From Ga0077555 sp046154645 (lineage in GTDB: Bacteria > Pseudomonadota > Alphaproteobacteria > Rhizobiales > Hyphomicrobiaceae), in the NCBI GenBank assembly GCA_046154645.1, contig JBJXDZ010000110.1, positions 62,001 through 126,000 of the forward strand: DNA of 64,000 bases, in the 5' to 3' direction. Numbering within the stretch: position 1 is the first letter of the stretch; every line of letters starts with the position of its first letter. The translations under genes and the position numbers were made by a program. The notes under the pieces are model-generated. The model was not told the origin of the DNA and made no database searches. It was given only the letters and a program-made list of their open reading frames with translations. Shown piece after piece: positions 1 through 8,710 of the stretch.

Positions 1-173
1 GGCCATAGAACCGCTCCGAGGCGCCCGTATGACGGTGCGGGCCGTCCTTCTGCCACATTCGGTGCCTGTGCGGATAACCAGATTCGTTGCTCTGCTCCAG
101 CGATCCTGTGCCCTCTGCCCGAAACCCCGATCGTAACCGTCCAAGCTTGTATTGTTCCAGGAGAACACGCCCC

Positions 174-1148
174 ATGGCTCATGCAATTCGTGTCCACAAA
201 GTCGGAGGGCCCGAGGCCCTGACATTCGAGTCGGTCGAGGTCGGCGCTCCCGGTCAAGGCCAAGTCAAGCTGAAGCAGCATGCCATCGGTGTGAACTACA
301 TCGACGTCTATCTGCGCACCGGTCTCTATCCCCAGCCGTCCAGCCCGTTTGTTCCGGGCATGGAAGGCGCGGGCGAGGTGCTGGCCGTCGGCCCGGGCGT
401 CACCGACCTCAAAGTGGGCGATCGCGTTGCCTATGCCGGGCCTGCTGGTGGCTATGCAACAGAGCGCCTCATTCCTGCAGACCGCGTTGTCAAGATGCCG
501 GACGGCATCGACTACAAGACTGCTGCGGCCATGATGCTGCAGGGCATGACTGTGCGCTACCTGATCCGCAAGACCTATAAGGTCGGCCCCGGTACGACCA
601 TGCTGTGGCACGCTGCGGCCGGCGGCGTCGGTCTGATTGCCTGCCAATGGGTCAAGCATCTTGGTGGCACGCTCATCGGCACGGCTGGTGGACCCGAGAA
701 GTGCAAGCTGGCGCTCAGCAATGGCGCAGCGCACTGCATCGACTACACCAAGGAAAAGTTCGTCGAGCGGGTCAAGGAGATCACCGGCGGCAAGCTGTGC
801 GATGTCGTCTATGACTCGATTGGCAAGGACACGTTCCCGGCCTCGCTCGACTGCCTGAAGCCGCTCGGCTTGTTCGTGACCTTCGGCAATGCGTCGGGCC
901 CGATTGAGGCGTTCAATCCGGGCATACTGGCCGCCAAGGGCTCGCTTTATGTTACGCGCCCCTCGCTGGCTGCCTACACGGCCAGCCGCGCCGACCTTGT
1001 CGAGACGGCCAACGACCTCTTCGACGTGGTCAAGAAGGGGGTCGTCAAGATCCAGGTCAACCACACCTACGCCTTGAAGGACGCTGCCCAGGCCCACAAG
1101 GACCTGGAAGCCCGCAAGACCACGGGCTCCATCGTGCTCACGCCCTGA
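174..1148 (+). CDS. qor: Quinone oxidoreductase, MDR superfamily (zinc-independent)
   Basis: 324-residue NADPH:quinone oxidoreductase-type medium-chain dehydrogenase. It begins MAHAIRVHKVGGPEAL and has the family stretch GVNYIDVYLRTGLY, then a glycine-rich nucleotide-binding loop AAAGGVG near residues 147-153. The catalytic-zinc Cys/His pattern of alcohol dehydrogenases is absent, as expected for Qor. Expected role: one- or two-electron reduction of quinones or enones by NADPH in the cytosol. The ATG at 174 is chosen because AGGAG lies just upstream (about 160); the frame stays open back to 87 but that extension looks non-coding. It sits 180 bases upstream of ccmC in the same direction; no functional link is evident. 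Confidence 0.9.
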   Translation: MAHAIRVHKVGGPEALTFESVEVGAPGQGQVKLKQHAIGVNYIDVYLRTGLYPQPSSPFVPGMEGAGEVLAVGPGVTDLKVGDRVAYAGPAGGYATERLIPADRVVKMPDGIDYKTAAAMMLQGMTVRYLIRKTYKVGPGTTMLWHAAAGGVGLIACQWVKHLGGTLIGTAGGPEKCKLALSNGAAHCIDYTKEKFVERVKEITGGKLCDVVYDSIGKDTFPASLDCLKPLGLFVTFGNASGPIEAFNPGILAAKGSLYVTRPSLAAYTASRADLVETANDLFDVVKKGVVKIQVNHTYALKDAAQAHKDLEARKTTGSIVLTP

Positions 1149-1331
1149 TCACGGGCATGAGCCTGCACGCGCACGAGGCCCGCTCCGCTTGCCGGGGTGG
1201 GCCTCGATTGTGTCGGGCAGATTTGCCGGGTTGACCTGCCTGCCGTCAATCTTTGCACGCGCCACCGCCATCATGTAGCCATCGCGACCAGCGACAGGGC
1301 GTCTGTTGCCAGGCGGTCATCGCGGCCTTAC

Positions 1332-2108
1332 ATGCAAAGCATGCCCACACTCACCCAGAAACTTGCCAATCCAACCCGGTTCCTGTCGCTGTCGACGGCG
1401 CTGCTGCCATGGGTCGCCGGTGTCGCAGCGGCGATGATTGCTTGGGGGCTGCTGCTGAGCTTTCGTGCCCCGCCCGATTACCAGCAACTTGAGACGGTCA
1501 AGATCATGTTCATCCACGTGCCCTGCGCGTGGCTCTCGATGATGGTTTACACCCTGATTGCCCTCTCGAGCTTCGGATACCTGGTTTTTCGTCACCCGCT
1601 CGCCGATGTCTCAGCACGCGCTGCTGCCCCCGTGGGCGCGGCGTTTACGTTACTGACACTGATCACGGGCTCGCTTTGGGGCAAGCCCATGTGGGGCACC
1701 TTCTGGGCCTGGGATGCGCGCATGACGTCGGTGCTGATCCTGTTTTTCTTGTACCTGGGTCTGATCGCGCTCCGTTCCTCCATTGATGACGAGGCCGAGG
1801 CTGCCACCTTGACGGCGATCCTGGCCCTGGTCGGTGTCGCCATTCTCCCAATCATCAAGTTCTCGGTTGATTGGTGGTACACGCTGCACCAGCCATCGAC
1901 CGGCTTCACCTCGACGGTCGACCCGAGCTTTCGCTGGCCGCTGCTGGTAATGGCCGTTGGCTTCACCTTGCTGTTCGCCGCCCTGCACATGAAGGCCATG
2001 CAGAATGAGATTCTGCGCCGTCGGCTCAGGTCGTTGACAGGCCTCGCAGTGGAGCGGGCGCAGCGGGAACCGAGCCTCAGCGCCACAGCCAGCGACAAGC
2101 GGGAGTAG
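1332..2108 (+). CDS. ccmC: Heme exporter/handling protein CcmC
   Basis: 258-residue polytopic inner-membrane protein of cytochrome c maturation. CcmC delivers heme to CcmE in System I. Visible hallmarks: six hydrophobic segments, the tryptophan-rich periplasmic motif GTFWAWDARMTS near residues 120-131, and the two conserved heme-ligand histidines, one in FIHVPCAW (about residue 61) and one in WWYTLHQPS (about residue 186). The start is set at the ATG at 1332 (MQSMPTLTQK); the open frame reaches back to 1197 but that part is not membrane-protein-like. Followed after 4 bases by ccmD, then ccmG. ccmA and ccmB, often adjacent in related genomes, are not in the window. Confidence 0.93.
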   Translation: MQSMPTLTQKLANPTRFLSLSTALLPWVAGVAAAMIAWGLLLSFRAPPDYQQLETVKIMFIHVPCAWLSMMVYTLIALSSFGYLVFRHPLADVSARAAAPVGAAFTLLTLITGSLWGKPMWGTFWAWDARMTSVLILFFLYLGLIALRSSIDDEAEAATLTAILALVGVAILPIIKFSVDWWYTLHQPSTGFTSTVDPSFRWPLLVMAVGFTLLFAALHMKAMQNEILRRRLRSLTGLAVERAQREPSLSATASDKRE

Positions 2109-2112
2109 CCCC

Positions 2113-2304
2113 ATGCAGCCGGGCGTGCCACATAGCGTTTTTATCGCCGCATCCTACGCCGTCGTGGCCCTCGTTGTGGCCGCTTTGATCGCTTGGGTGA
2201 TCCTCGATGGCCGGCGGCTTGCTCGCGATCTCGCCCGTCTCGAGGCACAGGGCATACGGCGACGTTCGAGCCGGATTGGAACAGGCGAAGGCGAGAGCTC
2301 GTGA
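2113..2304 (+). CDS. ccmD: Heme exporter protein CcmD
   Basis: 63-residue protein with one transmembrane helix (about residues 8-30) followed by a basic, Arg-rich cytoplasmic tail, the standard shape of CcmD. CcmD helps release holo-CcmE from the CcmABC complex. Assignment rests on size, topology and position between ccmC and ccmG, because CcmD sequences are poorly conserved. Its stop codon overlaps the GTG start of ccmG (GTGA), so the two are probably translationally coupled. Confidence 0.85.
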   Translation: MQPGVPHSVFIAASYAVVALVVAALIAWVILDGRRLARDLARLEAQGIRRRSSRIGTGEGESS

Positions 2305-2936
2305 GCGAAGCCACCCCGCAAAATGTGCACGCCAAGCCGCAGGCCGGTGGTGGTGGTCCTGCCGGACAGCGGCGCCGCCACCTCGGGCTGCTGCTCGCCC
2401 CCGCCCTGCTGTTTGGGGCTCTGGCGGGGCTGTTCTTCTTTGCCTTGCAGAAGGGTGATCCCTCGAAGATTCCCTCTGCACTGATCGGGAAGCCAGCCCC
2501 CCAATTCACGCTGGCTGCCGTCGAAGGCATGATGGAAGGCGGCAGGCCGGTCGCCACGTTCCAGCGCGCGGATCTTGCGGCTGGAACTCCGACAGTGGTC
2601 AATTTCTGGGCGTCGTGGTGCCTGCCGTGTGTCGATGAGCATCCTTTGCTGTTGGAACTCAAGAAGCGCGCCGGCATCAACATCGTCGGTGTCAATTACA
2701 AGGATCAGCCGGCCAACGCGCGCCGGTTCCTGTCGCGTTACGGCAATCCGTTCTCGGCTGTGGGCGCCGATCCGGCCGGCAAAGCTGCCATCGAGTGGGG
2801 CGTCTATGGCATGCCGGAGACCTTCGTCGTCGATGGTCGCGGTACCATTGTCTACAAGCATGTTGGTCCCATCAGCCCCGAGGCGCTGGAAACTCGGATT
2901 TTGCCGGCGATCGCGGCGGCCAGGGCTGTTCGTTAG
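2301..2936 (+). CDS. ccmG: Thiol:disulfide interchange protein CcmG/DsbE
   Basis: 211-residue periplasmic thioredoxin-like protein anchored by an N-terminal membrane helix (about residues 30-48). The active site W-C-L-P-C has cysteines 107 and 110, and a downstream cis-proline loop GMPETFVVDG is present; both are typical of CcmG/DsbE, which keeps apocytochrome c heme-binding cysteines reduced. The GTG at 2301 is preferred because it overlaps the ccmD stop; an in-frame upstream extension to 2193 lies wholly within ccmD. Last gene of the ccmCDG run. Confidence 0.92.
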   Translation: MSEATPQNVHAKPQAGGGGPAGQRRRHLGLLLAPALLFGALAGLFFFALQKGDPSKIPSALIGKPAPQFTLAAVEGMMEGGRPVATFQRADLAAGTPTVVNFWASWCLPCVDEHPLLLELKKRAGINIVGVNYKDQPANARRFLSRYGNPFSAVGADPAGKAAIEWGVYGMPETFVVDGRGTIVYKHVGPISPEALETRILPAIAAARAVR

Positions 2937-2963
2937 GCGTGGTCTCAGGGGTGCGCAGGCAGC

Positions 2964-3725
2964 ATGGCTGATCTACCCGACATTGCCCGGACCGAGATCG
3001 CAATCGTCGAGTTGACCAATGCGTTCCGCCGTTCGCAGCGATTGAGCGACGTCCGGCCCAACACGGAGCTGACGCAAGCCGCGAAGCTCTATGCCGCGTA
3101 TCTGGCCAAGTCGGGGCGCTTTGCGCACGAGGCTGATGGCCGCCAACCGGCGGACCGGGTCAAGGCTTCAGGCTATAAATTTTGTATTGTTTCCGAGAAT
3201 CTGGCTTCGAACCTCGATAGCCGCGGTTTCACGAGCAGGGCGCTTGCCGAACAGGCCGTGGAAGGTTGGAAGAATTCGCCCGGACATCGCAAGAACATGG
3301 TCGAGCCAGACGTGACCGAGATCGGCACCGGCGTGGCTCAGGCGCCAACGGCAGACCCGAAGTTCATCTCGGTGCAGTTGTTTGGCCGGCCGGAAAGCCT
3401 CAAGTACCAGTTCCGAGTGGAGAACCGGGCGGGCGCAAGCGTGACCTATTCGGCGCTTGGCGCGGCTCACACGATCGAGCCCAAGGTCATCGCCACCCAT
3501 ACCGCCTGCAAGCCGGGCGAGGTCGTGTTCGAGCGGGCGGGAAATTTCCTCACTGGTACCAAGCTCAGCAGCCGCTTTGCCGCGCGCGACGGCGTCACGT
3601 TCAGCATCATAACCGGCGACGATGGCCGCGTGCGGATCGAGGCGGCCCAGCCACCGGCACAACCCGGTCCATCCTCAGTCAAGGCGCCGGTCCAGGCTGG
3701 ACCACCGGCGCCGCCGAAGCGCTAA
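2964..3725 (+). CDS. CAP-domain (SCP/PR-1-like) protein
   Basis: 253 residues. Residues about 8-135 form a CAP domain: FAHEADGR, SENLA and GWKNSPGHRKNM carry the conserved His/Glu positions of bacterial SCP-like proteins (YkwD type). The C-terminal half is an extra beta-rich region ending in a Pro/Ala/Lys-rich tail. No clear signal peptide is present at the chosen ATG, although most bacterial CAP proteins are exported. It follows ccmG by 27 bases in the same direction. Molecular function of bacterial CAP proteins is poorly defined. Confidence 0.75.
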   Translation: MADLPDIARTEIAIVELTNAFRRSQRLSDVRPNTELTQAAKLYAAYLAKSGRFAHEADGRQPADRVKASGYKFCIVSENLASNLDSRGFTSRALAEQAVEGWKNSPGHRKNMVEPDVTEIGTGVAQAPTADPKFISVQLFGRPESLKYQFRVENRAGASVTYSALGAAHTIEPKVIATHTACKPGEVVFERAGNFLTGTKLSSRFAARDGVTFSIITGDDGRVRIEAAQPPAQPGPSSVKAPVQAGPPAPPKR

Positions 3726-3943
3726 CCCAACGTTGCCGTGCAGCTTCAAGGCGGCTCCGTTCAGCTTGCCTTCACCTGCGATATGATGATTGTGCTCGTT
3801 CATGACTGAAAGTGCGACCGCCGCAACCGCAATTTGATCGCGTTGCGTTGTGTTTCGCCTCACGCTGGGTCCAGGAAGCAGATGTCCGCAGTCGCAGTGC
3901 CTTGTGCCCTTGGGTCGGCCCATGTCCGATCTCTCGAGGCGTC

Positions 3944-5725
3944 ATGACCGAGGCCGTCGAGACCCCGGCACCGCCGTCGCACCCGGCGCTCGATCCGAAG
4001 ATTGCGTGGGCGTTCTGTCGTTATGCGGGCGGCTACTGGCGCGGCCAGACGGCCCGCCAGGCATGGCTTCTGACCATCGGTCTCGGCATCTGCCTGGCGC
4101 TCAGCACGGCCGTTACGGTGGCGCTCAATCATTGGAACCGCTGGTTCTTCGATGCCCTGGAAAAGAAGGATGTCGCAGCGCTGTGGCCGCTGCTGCTCTG
4201 GGTCGTCGGCATCATCGCGATCATGGCGGCCGTGGGTGTCGGGATTGTATTGACGCGCGAGACGTTGCAGGTGCGGTGGCGGGCTTGGCTCATTGATCGC
4301 CTGCTCGGGCAGTGGCTGGGCGAGCGGCGCTTCTACCACATGAACGCCAATCGGACCGAGCCGGCCAATCCGGAGTATCGCATTGCCGACGACACGCGCT
4401 GGGCCACTGAGCCGCTGACTGATCTCGGTATCGGTCTCGTCATTGCCGTGCTGAACGCGACAGCCTTCATCTACATTCTGTGGTCGGTCGGCGGGTCCTT
4501 GAAGGTGCCGATCGGCGGGGCGACGGTGACGATTCCTGCCTACATGGTGCTGCTGGCGCTGCTCTACGGCGTCATCATGTCGTCGCTGATGCTGTGGATC
4601 GGCAAGCCGCTGCCGGGTCTGGTCTATATGAAGAACGAGCGTGAAGGCGATTTCCGCTTCGCACTCATGCGGCTCAGGGAGAATGCCGAGAGCGTGGCGC
4701 TGATGGCGGGCCATACTGCCGAGCGATCGATTCTGGGACGGGCCTACGAGCGCGCCGTCACAGCCTGGCTGCAGATCGTCAAGCGGCACGGGCATGTGAC
4801 GTGGGTCACCAATTCGAGCGGGCCGCTGATCCAGATCTTCCCACTGCTCATGGCAACGCCGAAGTACCTCGCCGGCGAATTGAGCCTTGGCGAGGTGACA
4901 CAACTCGCCGGTGCCTTTGTCGCGGTGCAGGGCGCCATCTCCTGGCTGGTCGACAACTTCAATCGAATCTCGGAGTGGTATGCCTCCGCTCGCCGGGTCA
5001 TGGACATTGTCGATGCCTGCGATGTGGTTGATCAAAGCCGCCTGGCATCACCGGCACGCATCAGTATCGGCGAACATGCAGCCAACACCGTCAGCGTTAG
5101 CGATCTTGGGGTTGACGATCCCTTCGGCACGTCGCTGCTCAAGGCTGTCGGGCTCGAAGCGCGCGCAGGCGAGAGCGTGCATGTGGCGGGCGACACCAGT
5201 GTGGGCAAGACGACCCTGGTGCGCGCGCTCGGCGGCCTATGGCAAGGGGGTAGTGGAGGCATCCGCTTTCCCGCGACGGCCAAGGTGATGATCGTGCCGC
5301 AGAAGCCTTACATGCCGCTGGGCTCGATCCGTGATGCCTTCGCCTATCCGGATCCAGTGCTGGACACCTCGGACGCGGCGCTGCATGCGGCGCTGCACGA
5401 TGTCGGATTGCCGCATCTGGCACAGAAGTTCGATGAGATCGCGCGCTGGGATCAGCGGCTATCCAACGGCGAGCGCCAGCGCTTCGGCGTTGCGCGCGTT
5501 CTCTTGCACAAACCCGATGTCCTGATCCTCGACGACGCGCTCTCAGCCCTCGACGAGGCGTCGCAGGTGGCACTGTTCAAGCGGCTGCGGTTGGCCATTC
5601 CGAATGCCACCATCGTCAATCTCGGCCAAGCGCAACCGCCGGCAGGATTGCACGATCGCGTCGTCGTCATCGAGCGCCGCGGCGGCGTGGCCACCATTCG
5701 CACTCATGAAAAATCCCAAGCTTGA
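3944..5725 (+). CDS. ABC transporter, fused permease/ATPase of the YddA/SbmA-like COG4178 type, with atypical ATPase motifs
   Basis: 593 residues. The N-terminal half (about 20-340) is a multi-helix transmembrane domain with an EAA-like stretch resembling the ABCD/SbmA-BacA-related family; the C-terminal half (about 390-590) is an ABC ATPase. Motifs seen: Walker A G-D-T-S-V-G-K-T near 416, Q-loop VPQKPYMPLG, signature LSNGERQRFG, Walker B ILDD, and D-loop SALDE. Two catalytic positions deviate: Asp531 sits where the catalytic Glu is expected, and Gln562 (LGQA) sits where the H-loop His is expected. Start at ATG 3944 rather than the upstream open frame, which is composition noise. A methyltransferase-like gene follows 12 bases later. 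Substrate unknown. Confidence 0.82.
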   Translation: MTEAVETPAPPSHPALDPKIAWAFCRYAGGYWRGQTARQAWLLTIGLGICLALSTAVTVALNHWNRWFFDALEKKDVAALWPLLLWVVGIIAIMAAVGVGIVLTRETLQVRWRAWLIDRLLGQWLGERRFYHMNANRTEPANPEYRIADDTRWATEPLTDLGIGLVIAVLNATAFIYILWSVGGSLKVPIGGATVTIPAYMVLLALLYGVIMSSLMLWIGKPLPGLVYMKNEREGDFRFALMRLRENAESVALMAGHTAERSILGRAYERAVTAWLQIVKRHGHVTWVTNSSGPLIQIFPLLMATPKYLAGELSLGEVTQLAGAFVAVQGAISWLVDNFNRISEWYASARRVMDIVDACDVVDQSRLASPARISIGEHAANTVSVSDLGVDDPFGTSLLKAVGLEARAGESVHVAGDTSVGKTTLVRALGGLWQGGSGGIRFPATAKVMIVPQKPYMPLGSIRDAFAYPDPVLDTSDAALHAALHDVGLPHLAQKFDEIARWDQRLSNGERQRFGVARVLLHKPDVLILDDALSALDEASQVALFKRLRLAIPNATIVNLGQAQPPAGLHDRVVVIERRGGVATIRTHEKSQA

Positions 5726-5737
5726 AGGGGAAGTCCC

Positions 5738-6301
5738 ATGCTCAACTACTGGAACGCCACGTGGAGCCTCGATGAGAAGCAATGCCCGTGCGATATCCAT
5801 TTCTGCGACTACCTTGCCGAGAAGGGCATCAAGGGCAAGACGATCTTCCATTTCGGCACGGGCAACCACCACATCATCGGCCTGAAGAATGCGGCCAGCG
5901 GCGCCAACAATGCCGTGCTGGGCATCACCGCGTCACCCGACGAGTACCAGGCCTACATCAAGTTGTTGATCGAGAACCCGACCCTCGGAGCCACTTACAA
6001 GGCCTACTTCGGTGACATCTATCAGCTTGATGGTCGCCTGCTGCCCGATCTCGATTTCGCCACGCTGTTCCATGTCGGCGAGTACCGCACCGAGCACAAC
6101 GACAAGTACGCCGCGCTGACCGACACGGCCATGATCGGCATCTGCGCCGACCGCTTGAAGCCTGGTGGCGAAATTCACTTCTACACCGGCTCATTCGCCT
6201 ACGATAAGAGTTTCGAGGCGGCCAAGATCATGCTGGCGTCCGGCAGGTTCGTCGAGGCGCCCAAGTACAAGACCCTGCAGATCTTTCGTAAGACCAGATG
6301 A
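5738..6301 (+). CDS. Small SAM-methyltransferase-like protein
   Basis: 187 residues with a strong ribosome-binding site (AAGGGGAAG) just before the ATG. GKTIFHFGTGNHH looks like a Rossmann motif I, LDFATLFHVGEY like a motif IV region and LKPGGEIHFYTG like the late strand of class I methyltransferases, so a methyltransferase fold is likely. The usual acidic motif II is not obvious and the protein is short, so activity is uncertain. It is 12 bases downstream of the atypical ABC transporter and probably co-transcribed with it. A hypothetical protein with this fold is the safest reading. Confidence 0.65.
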   Translation: MLNYWNATWSLDEKQCPCDIHFCDYLAEKGIKGKTIFHFGTGNHHIIGLKNAASGANNAVLGITASPDEYQAYIKLLIENPTLGATYKAYFGDIYQLDGRLLPDLDFATLFHVGEYRTEHNDKYAALTDTAMIGICADRLKPGGEIHFYTGSFAYDKSFEAAKIMLASGRFVEAPKYKTLQIFRKTR

Positions 6302-6328
6302 TGGCTGTCACGCCGTGTCGCCAGGACG

Positions 6329-7699
6329 TCAGATTGGAAGGGGTACGCCCGTTGCCTCGAACAAGGCCTTCTGGCGGGCAGACAGCGCGTTGATCTCGAA
6401 GCCTTCGATGGTCTCGTTGAACATGCGGAAATAGTTGAGCTTGGCGTCGAGATGCAAGAAGACGCCGCCCAACCCAATGGCGGCGCGATCCATGAACACG
6501 AACTCACGCGGCACCTTCACCGGCCCCTTCTCTTTCAGCGCCTGATGCACCGTGAAAGCTTCGCGGCGACCGTATTCTCCCGGTGTAGTTCCCTCGGCAA
6601 TTGTGCGCTCGCGGTCGTCGAGCAAGGGTCCGTAGATGAACCGGGCCCAGATGTTGAGCACCTCGATCAGATCTTTCTTGAGGCCAACGAAGCCCCAGGT
6701 CTCATAGGCATGTACGATGAGTGCCGCGTCGCCCGTATGCAGTCCGCGATAAAGGTCGATGACGCCTTGCACGAACTTGGGCGCGAACGTGCGCATGCAG
6801 CCATAGTCCAGCAAGTTGATGCCTGCTGGCCGGCCTGCCGCTTCGAAGACATTGTAGTTGCCGAGGTGCGGATCGCCGTGGATGACGCCGTAGTGCGAGA
6901 ATGGCAACCACCAGGCGCGGAACATGGCGCGCGCGATGCGGTTGCGGTCCTCCTGCGGGGCTTCCTTGTAGGAGATCAGCTTATTCCCGTCGGCCCAGGT
7001 CATCGACAGCAACCGCTTCGTTGACAACTCCCGGATCACCTCCGGCACGCGAATGAGCTCATCGCCCTGGAAAATGCGCCCATACAGGGCTTGGTGCCGG
7101 GCCTCGAGTTCGTAATCGAGCTCCTCACGCAACCGCGCCGAGATCTCCTTCAGGATCTCGCCGGTCTCGACCGCAGGGTCCATGCGCGCGTGAATGGCGA
7201 ACACGACCTTGAGCTGGTTGACGTCTGCTTCTACTGCAGATTGCATATCTGGATACTGCAGCTTAATGGCTAGCTGACGCCCATCCTTCATCGTGGCGCG
7301 ATGCACTTGCCCGAGGGACGCCGAGGCCGCTGCCGTCGTTTCAAAACTTCCGAGCTTCTGCTGCCAGTCCGGACCAAGCTCGGCCGTCATGCGGCGGCGC
7401 ACAAATGCGGGCCCCATAGGCGGCGCTGCACTCTGCAATTGCGCCAGCTCGCGTGCGTACTCGGGCGGCAACGCCTCGGGGATGGTCGACAGCAGTTGTG
7501 CGGCCTTCATGATCGGCCCTTTGAGACCGCCCAGGGCCTTGGCCAACTCGGCGGCATTTTTGGAGCGGTCCAACTCGTAGCCGAACAGGCGGCTGCCCGC
7601 GACGCGAGCTGCTACGGCGCCGACATTGGTTCCGACACGCACGTAGCGGGCGGCGCGAGCGGTGAAGCGGTTCTCCTCGTCGTCGGCTGGTGGTGGCAT
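6329..7699 (-). CDS. ABC1/UbiB-family atypical kinase-like protein (AarF type)
   Basis: 456 residues, minus strand. Seen: KAAQ at 65-68 (the family KxGQ position with Gly replaced by Ala), Ala-rich loop AAASASLG at 123-130, nucleotide-binding Lys in AIKLQYP (146), EELDYELEA (193-201), catalytic-loop HGDPHLGN (274-281) and metal-binding LLDYG (296-300). ABC1 proteins such as UbiB/COQ8 are ATPases that support ubiquinone biosynthesis or lipid metabolism. No C-terminal membrane hairpin typical of UbiB is visible and no ubi genes are nearby, so this is better called an AarF-like paralogue than UbiB itself. Divergent from the YggS-type gene. Confidence 0.82.
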   Translation of the reverse strand: MPPPADDEENRFTARAARYVRVGTNVGAVAARVAGSRLFGYELDRSKNAAELAKALGGLKGPIMKAAQLLSTIPEALPPEYARELAQLQSAAPPMGPAFVRRRMTAELGPDWQQKLGSFETTAAASASLGQVHRATMKDGRQLAIKLQYPDMQSAVEADVNQLKVVFAIHARMDPAVETGEILKEISARLREELDYELEARHQALYGRIFQGDELIRVPEVIRELSTKRLLSMTWADGNKLISYKEAPQEDRNRIARAMFRAWWLPFSHYGVIHGDPHLGNYNVFEAAGRPAGINLLDYGCMRTFAPKFVQGVIDLYRGLHTGDAALIVHAYETWGFVGLKKDLIEVLNIWARFIYGPLLDDRERTIAEGTTPGEYGRREAFTVHQALKEKGPVKVPREFVFMDRAAIGLGGVFLHLDAKLNYFRMFNETIEGFEINALSARQKALFEATGVPLPI

Positions 7700-7822
7700 G
7701 GGGCGGGGTTAAGCCTTTCGCTAACGGAGCCCATGAACTTATCGCTTGCAGGCCGGTCCTGTCTCGGCAACCTGCGTCCGCGTTGTGCGGCAGATGGGCC
7801 GAAAAGCATTGCCGGAGACTCG

Positions 7823-7863
7823 GATGTGACCGGCGTTCAAATCCACCTGTTCGGCGTCACATC
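7823..7863. promoter_or_regulatory. Inverted repeat GATGTGAC/GTCACATC in a divergent intergenic region
   Basis: Perfect 8-base inverted repeat with arms at 7823-7830 and 7856-7863, separated by 25 bases, in the 250-base gap between the ABC1-kinase gene (minus) and the YggS-type gene (plus). The arms resemble CRP/FNR-family half-sites (TGTGA/TCACA), but the spacing is far longer than the usual 6 bases. It could be an operator or an mRNA stem; low confidence. Confidence 0.25.
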
Positions 7864-7949
7864 GGCAGGGTGTGCCTGGTCCCACTTGCCGGAACGGCAA
7901 TCCTGGTCCAGTAGAACGCTACGCTTGGGCAGGAGGGCGAAGCAAAGCC

Positions 7950-8618
7950 ATGGCGACGTCGTCACAGCACGCTCAGCTCGACATCGTGCGCTCCAACATT
8001 GTTGCGGCGGCAAGGGACGCCGGACGCGATCCCGCCGCCGTGACCCTTGTTGCCGTCTCGAAGACGTTCGAGGCACCCGCCATCGAACCCGTTCTCCAAG
8101 CTGGGCAACGTGTGTTCGGTGAGAACCGCGTCCAGGAAGCCAAAGCCAAGTGGCCGGCTCTCAAGGATCGCTATCCCGGCATCGAGTTGCATCTCATTGG
8201 CCCGCTGCAGTCAAACAAGGCGCGCGAGGCGGTCGAACTGTTCGATGTCATTCACACCATCGATAGACCAAAGATTGCGGCTGCTATTGCAACCGAAATG
8301 GCCAAGCTCGGGCGTACCCCGCGGCTTTTCGTTCAGGTCAACACCGGTGAAGAGGCTCAGAAGGCCGGCATCATGCCGCGCGATGCCGCTCAGTTCGTGG
8401 CCCATGTGCAAGGCGATCTGGGGCTGAAACTTGCAGGGTTGATGTGCATCCCTCCGGTCGAGGAAGCACCGGTGGTGCATTTTGCCTTCTTGGCTAAGCT
8501 CGCCAAGGAACTGGGCCTCGAAGGCTTGAGCATGGGCATGAGCGCTGATTACGAAATCGCCATCAATCTCGGCGCAACCCACGTGCGCGTTGGAAGTGCA
8601 ATCTTTGGTGGCAGATGA
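7950..8618 (+). CDS. YggS-family pyridoxal phosphate homeostasis protein
   Basis: 222-residue PLP-binding alanine racemase-like barrel protein (YggS/PROSC/YBL036C family), involved in cytosolic PLP homeostasis. The PLP lysine is Lys38 in LVAVSKTF, followed by FGENRVQEAKAKW and HLIGPLQSNKA; the C-terminal phosphate-binding segment is GMSADYEIAINLGATHVRVGSAIFG. The ATG at 7950 has an excellent ribosome-binding site (AGGAGGG at 7931). The frame is open upstream to 7872 but that part is not conserved-looking. Confidence 0.93.
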   Translation: MATSSQHAQLDIVRSNIVAAARDAGRDPAAVTLVAVSKTFEAPAIEPVLQAGQRVFGENRVQEAKAKWPALKDRYPGIELHLIGPLQSNKAREAVELFDVIHTIDRPKIAAAIATEMAKLGRTPRLFVQVNTGEEAQKAGIMPRDAAQFVAHVQGDLGLKLAGLMCIPPVEEAPVVHFAFLAKLAKELGLEGLSMGMSADYEIAINLGATHVRVGSAIFGGR

Positions 8619-8668
8619 GATTGGATATCGCCTGCCTTGATGCTTATTGGTTGCGATAGCTCCGGTTT

Positions 8669-8710
8669 CGTTGGAGTATCCCACCAACGCTCATTGCGAT
8701 TTTTTTTTTT
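8669..8710 (+). terminator. Possible rho-independent terminator after the YggS-type gene
   Basis: A CGTTGG/CCAACG stem (8669-8674 and 8684-8689, 9-base loop) is followed 10 bases later by a run of eleven Ts (8700-8710), an exceptional T run for this GC-rich window. The gap between stem and T run is longer than in a textbook terminator, so the call is tentative. It would separate the housekeeping block from the glycan cluster. Confidence 0.35.

Noticed and set aside
1..173. Possible end of an upstream gene at the window start
   Set aside because: No frame with clear coding character or ribosome-binding pattern could be supported in the first 173 bases.
3782..3787. TATGAT as -10 box upstream of the ABC transporter
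   Set aside because: The element 17 bases upstream (GTTCAG) is a poor -35; a lone hexamer is not enough.
6452..7024. Plus-strand open frame opposite the ABC1-kinase gene
   Set aside because: Shadow of a well-supported minus-strand kinase-like gene; composition only.
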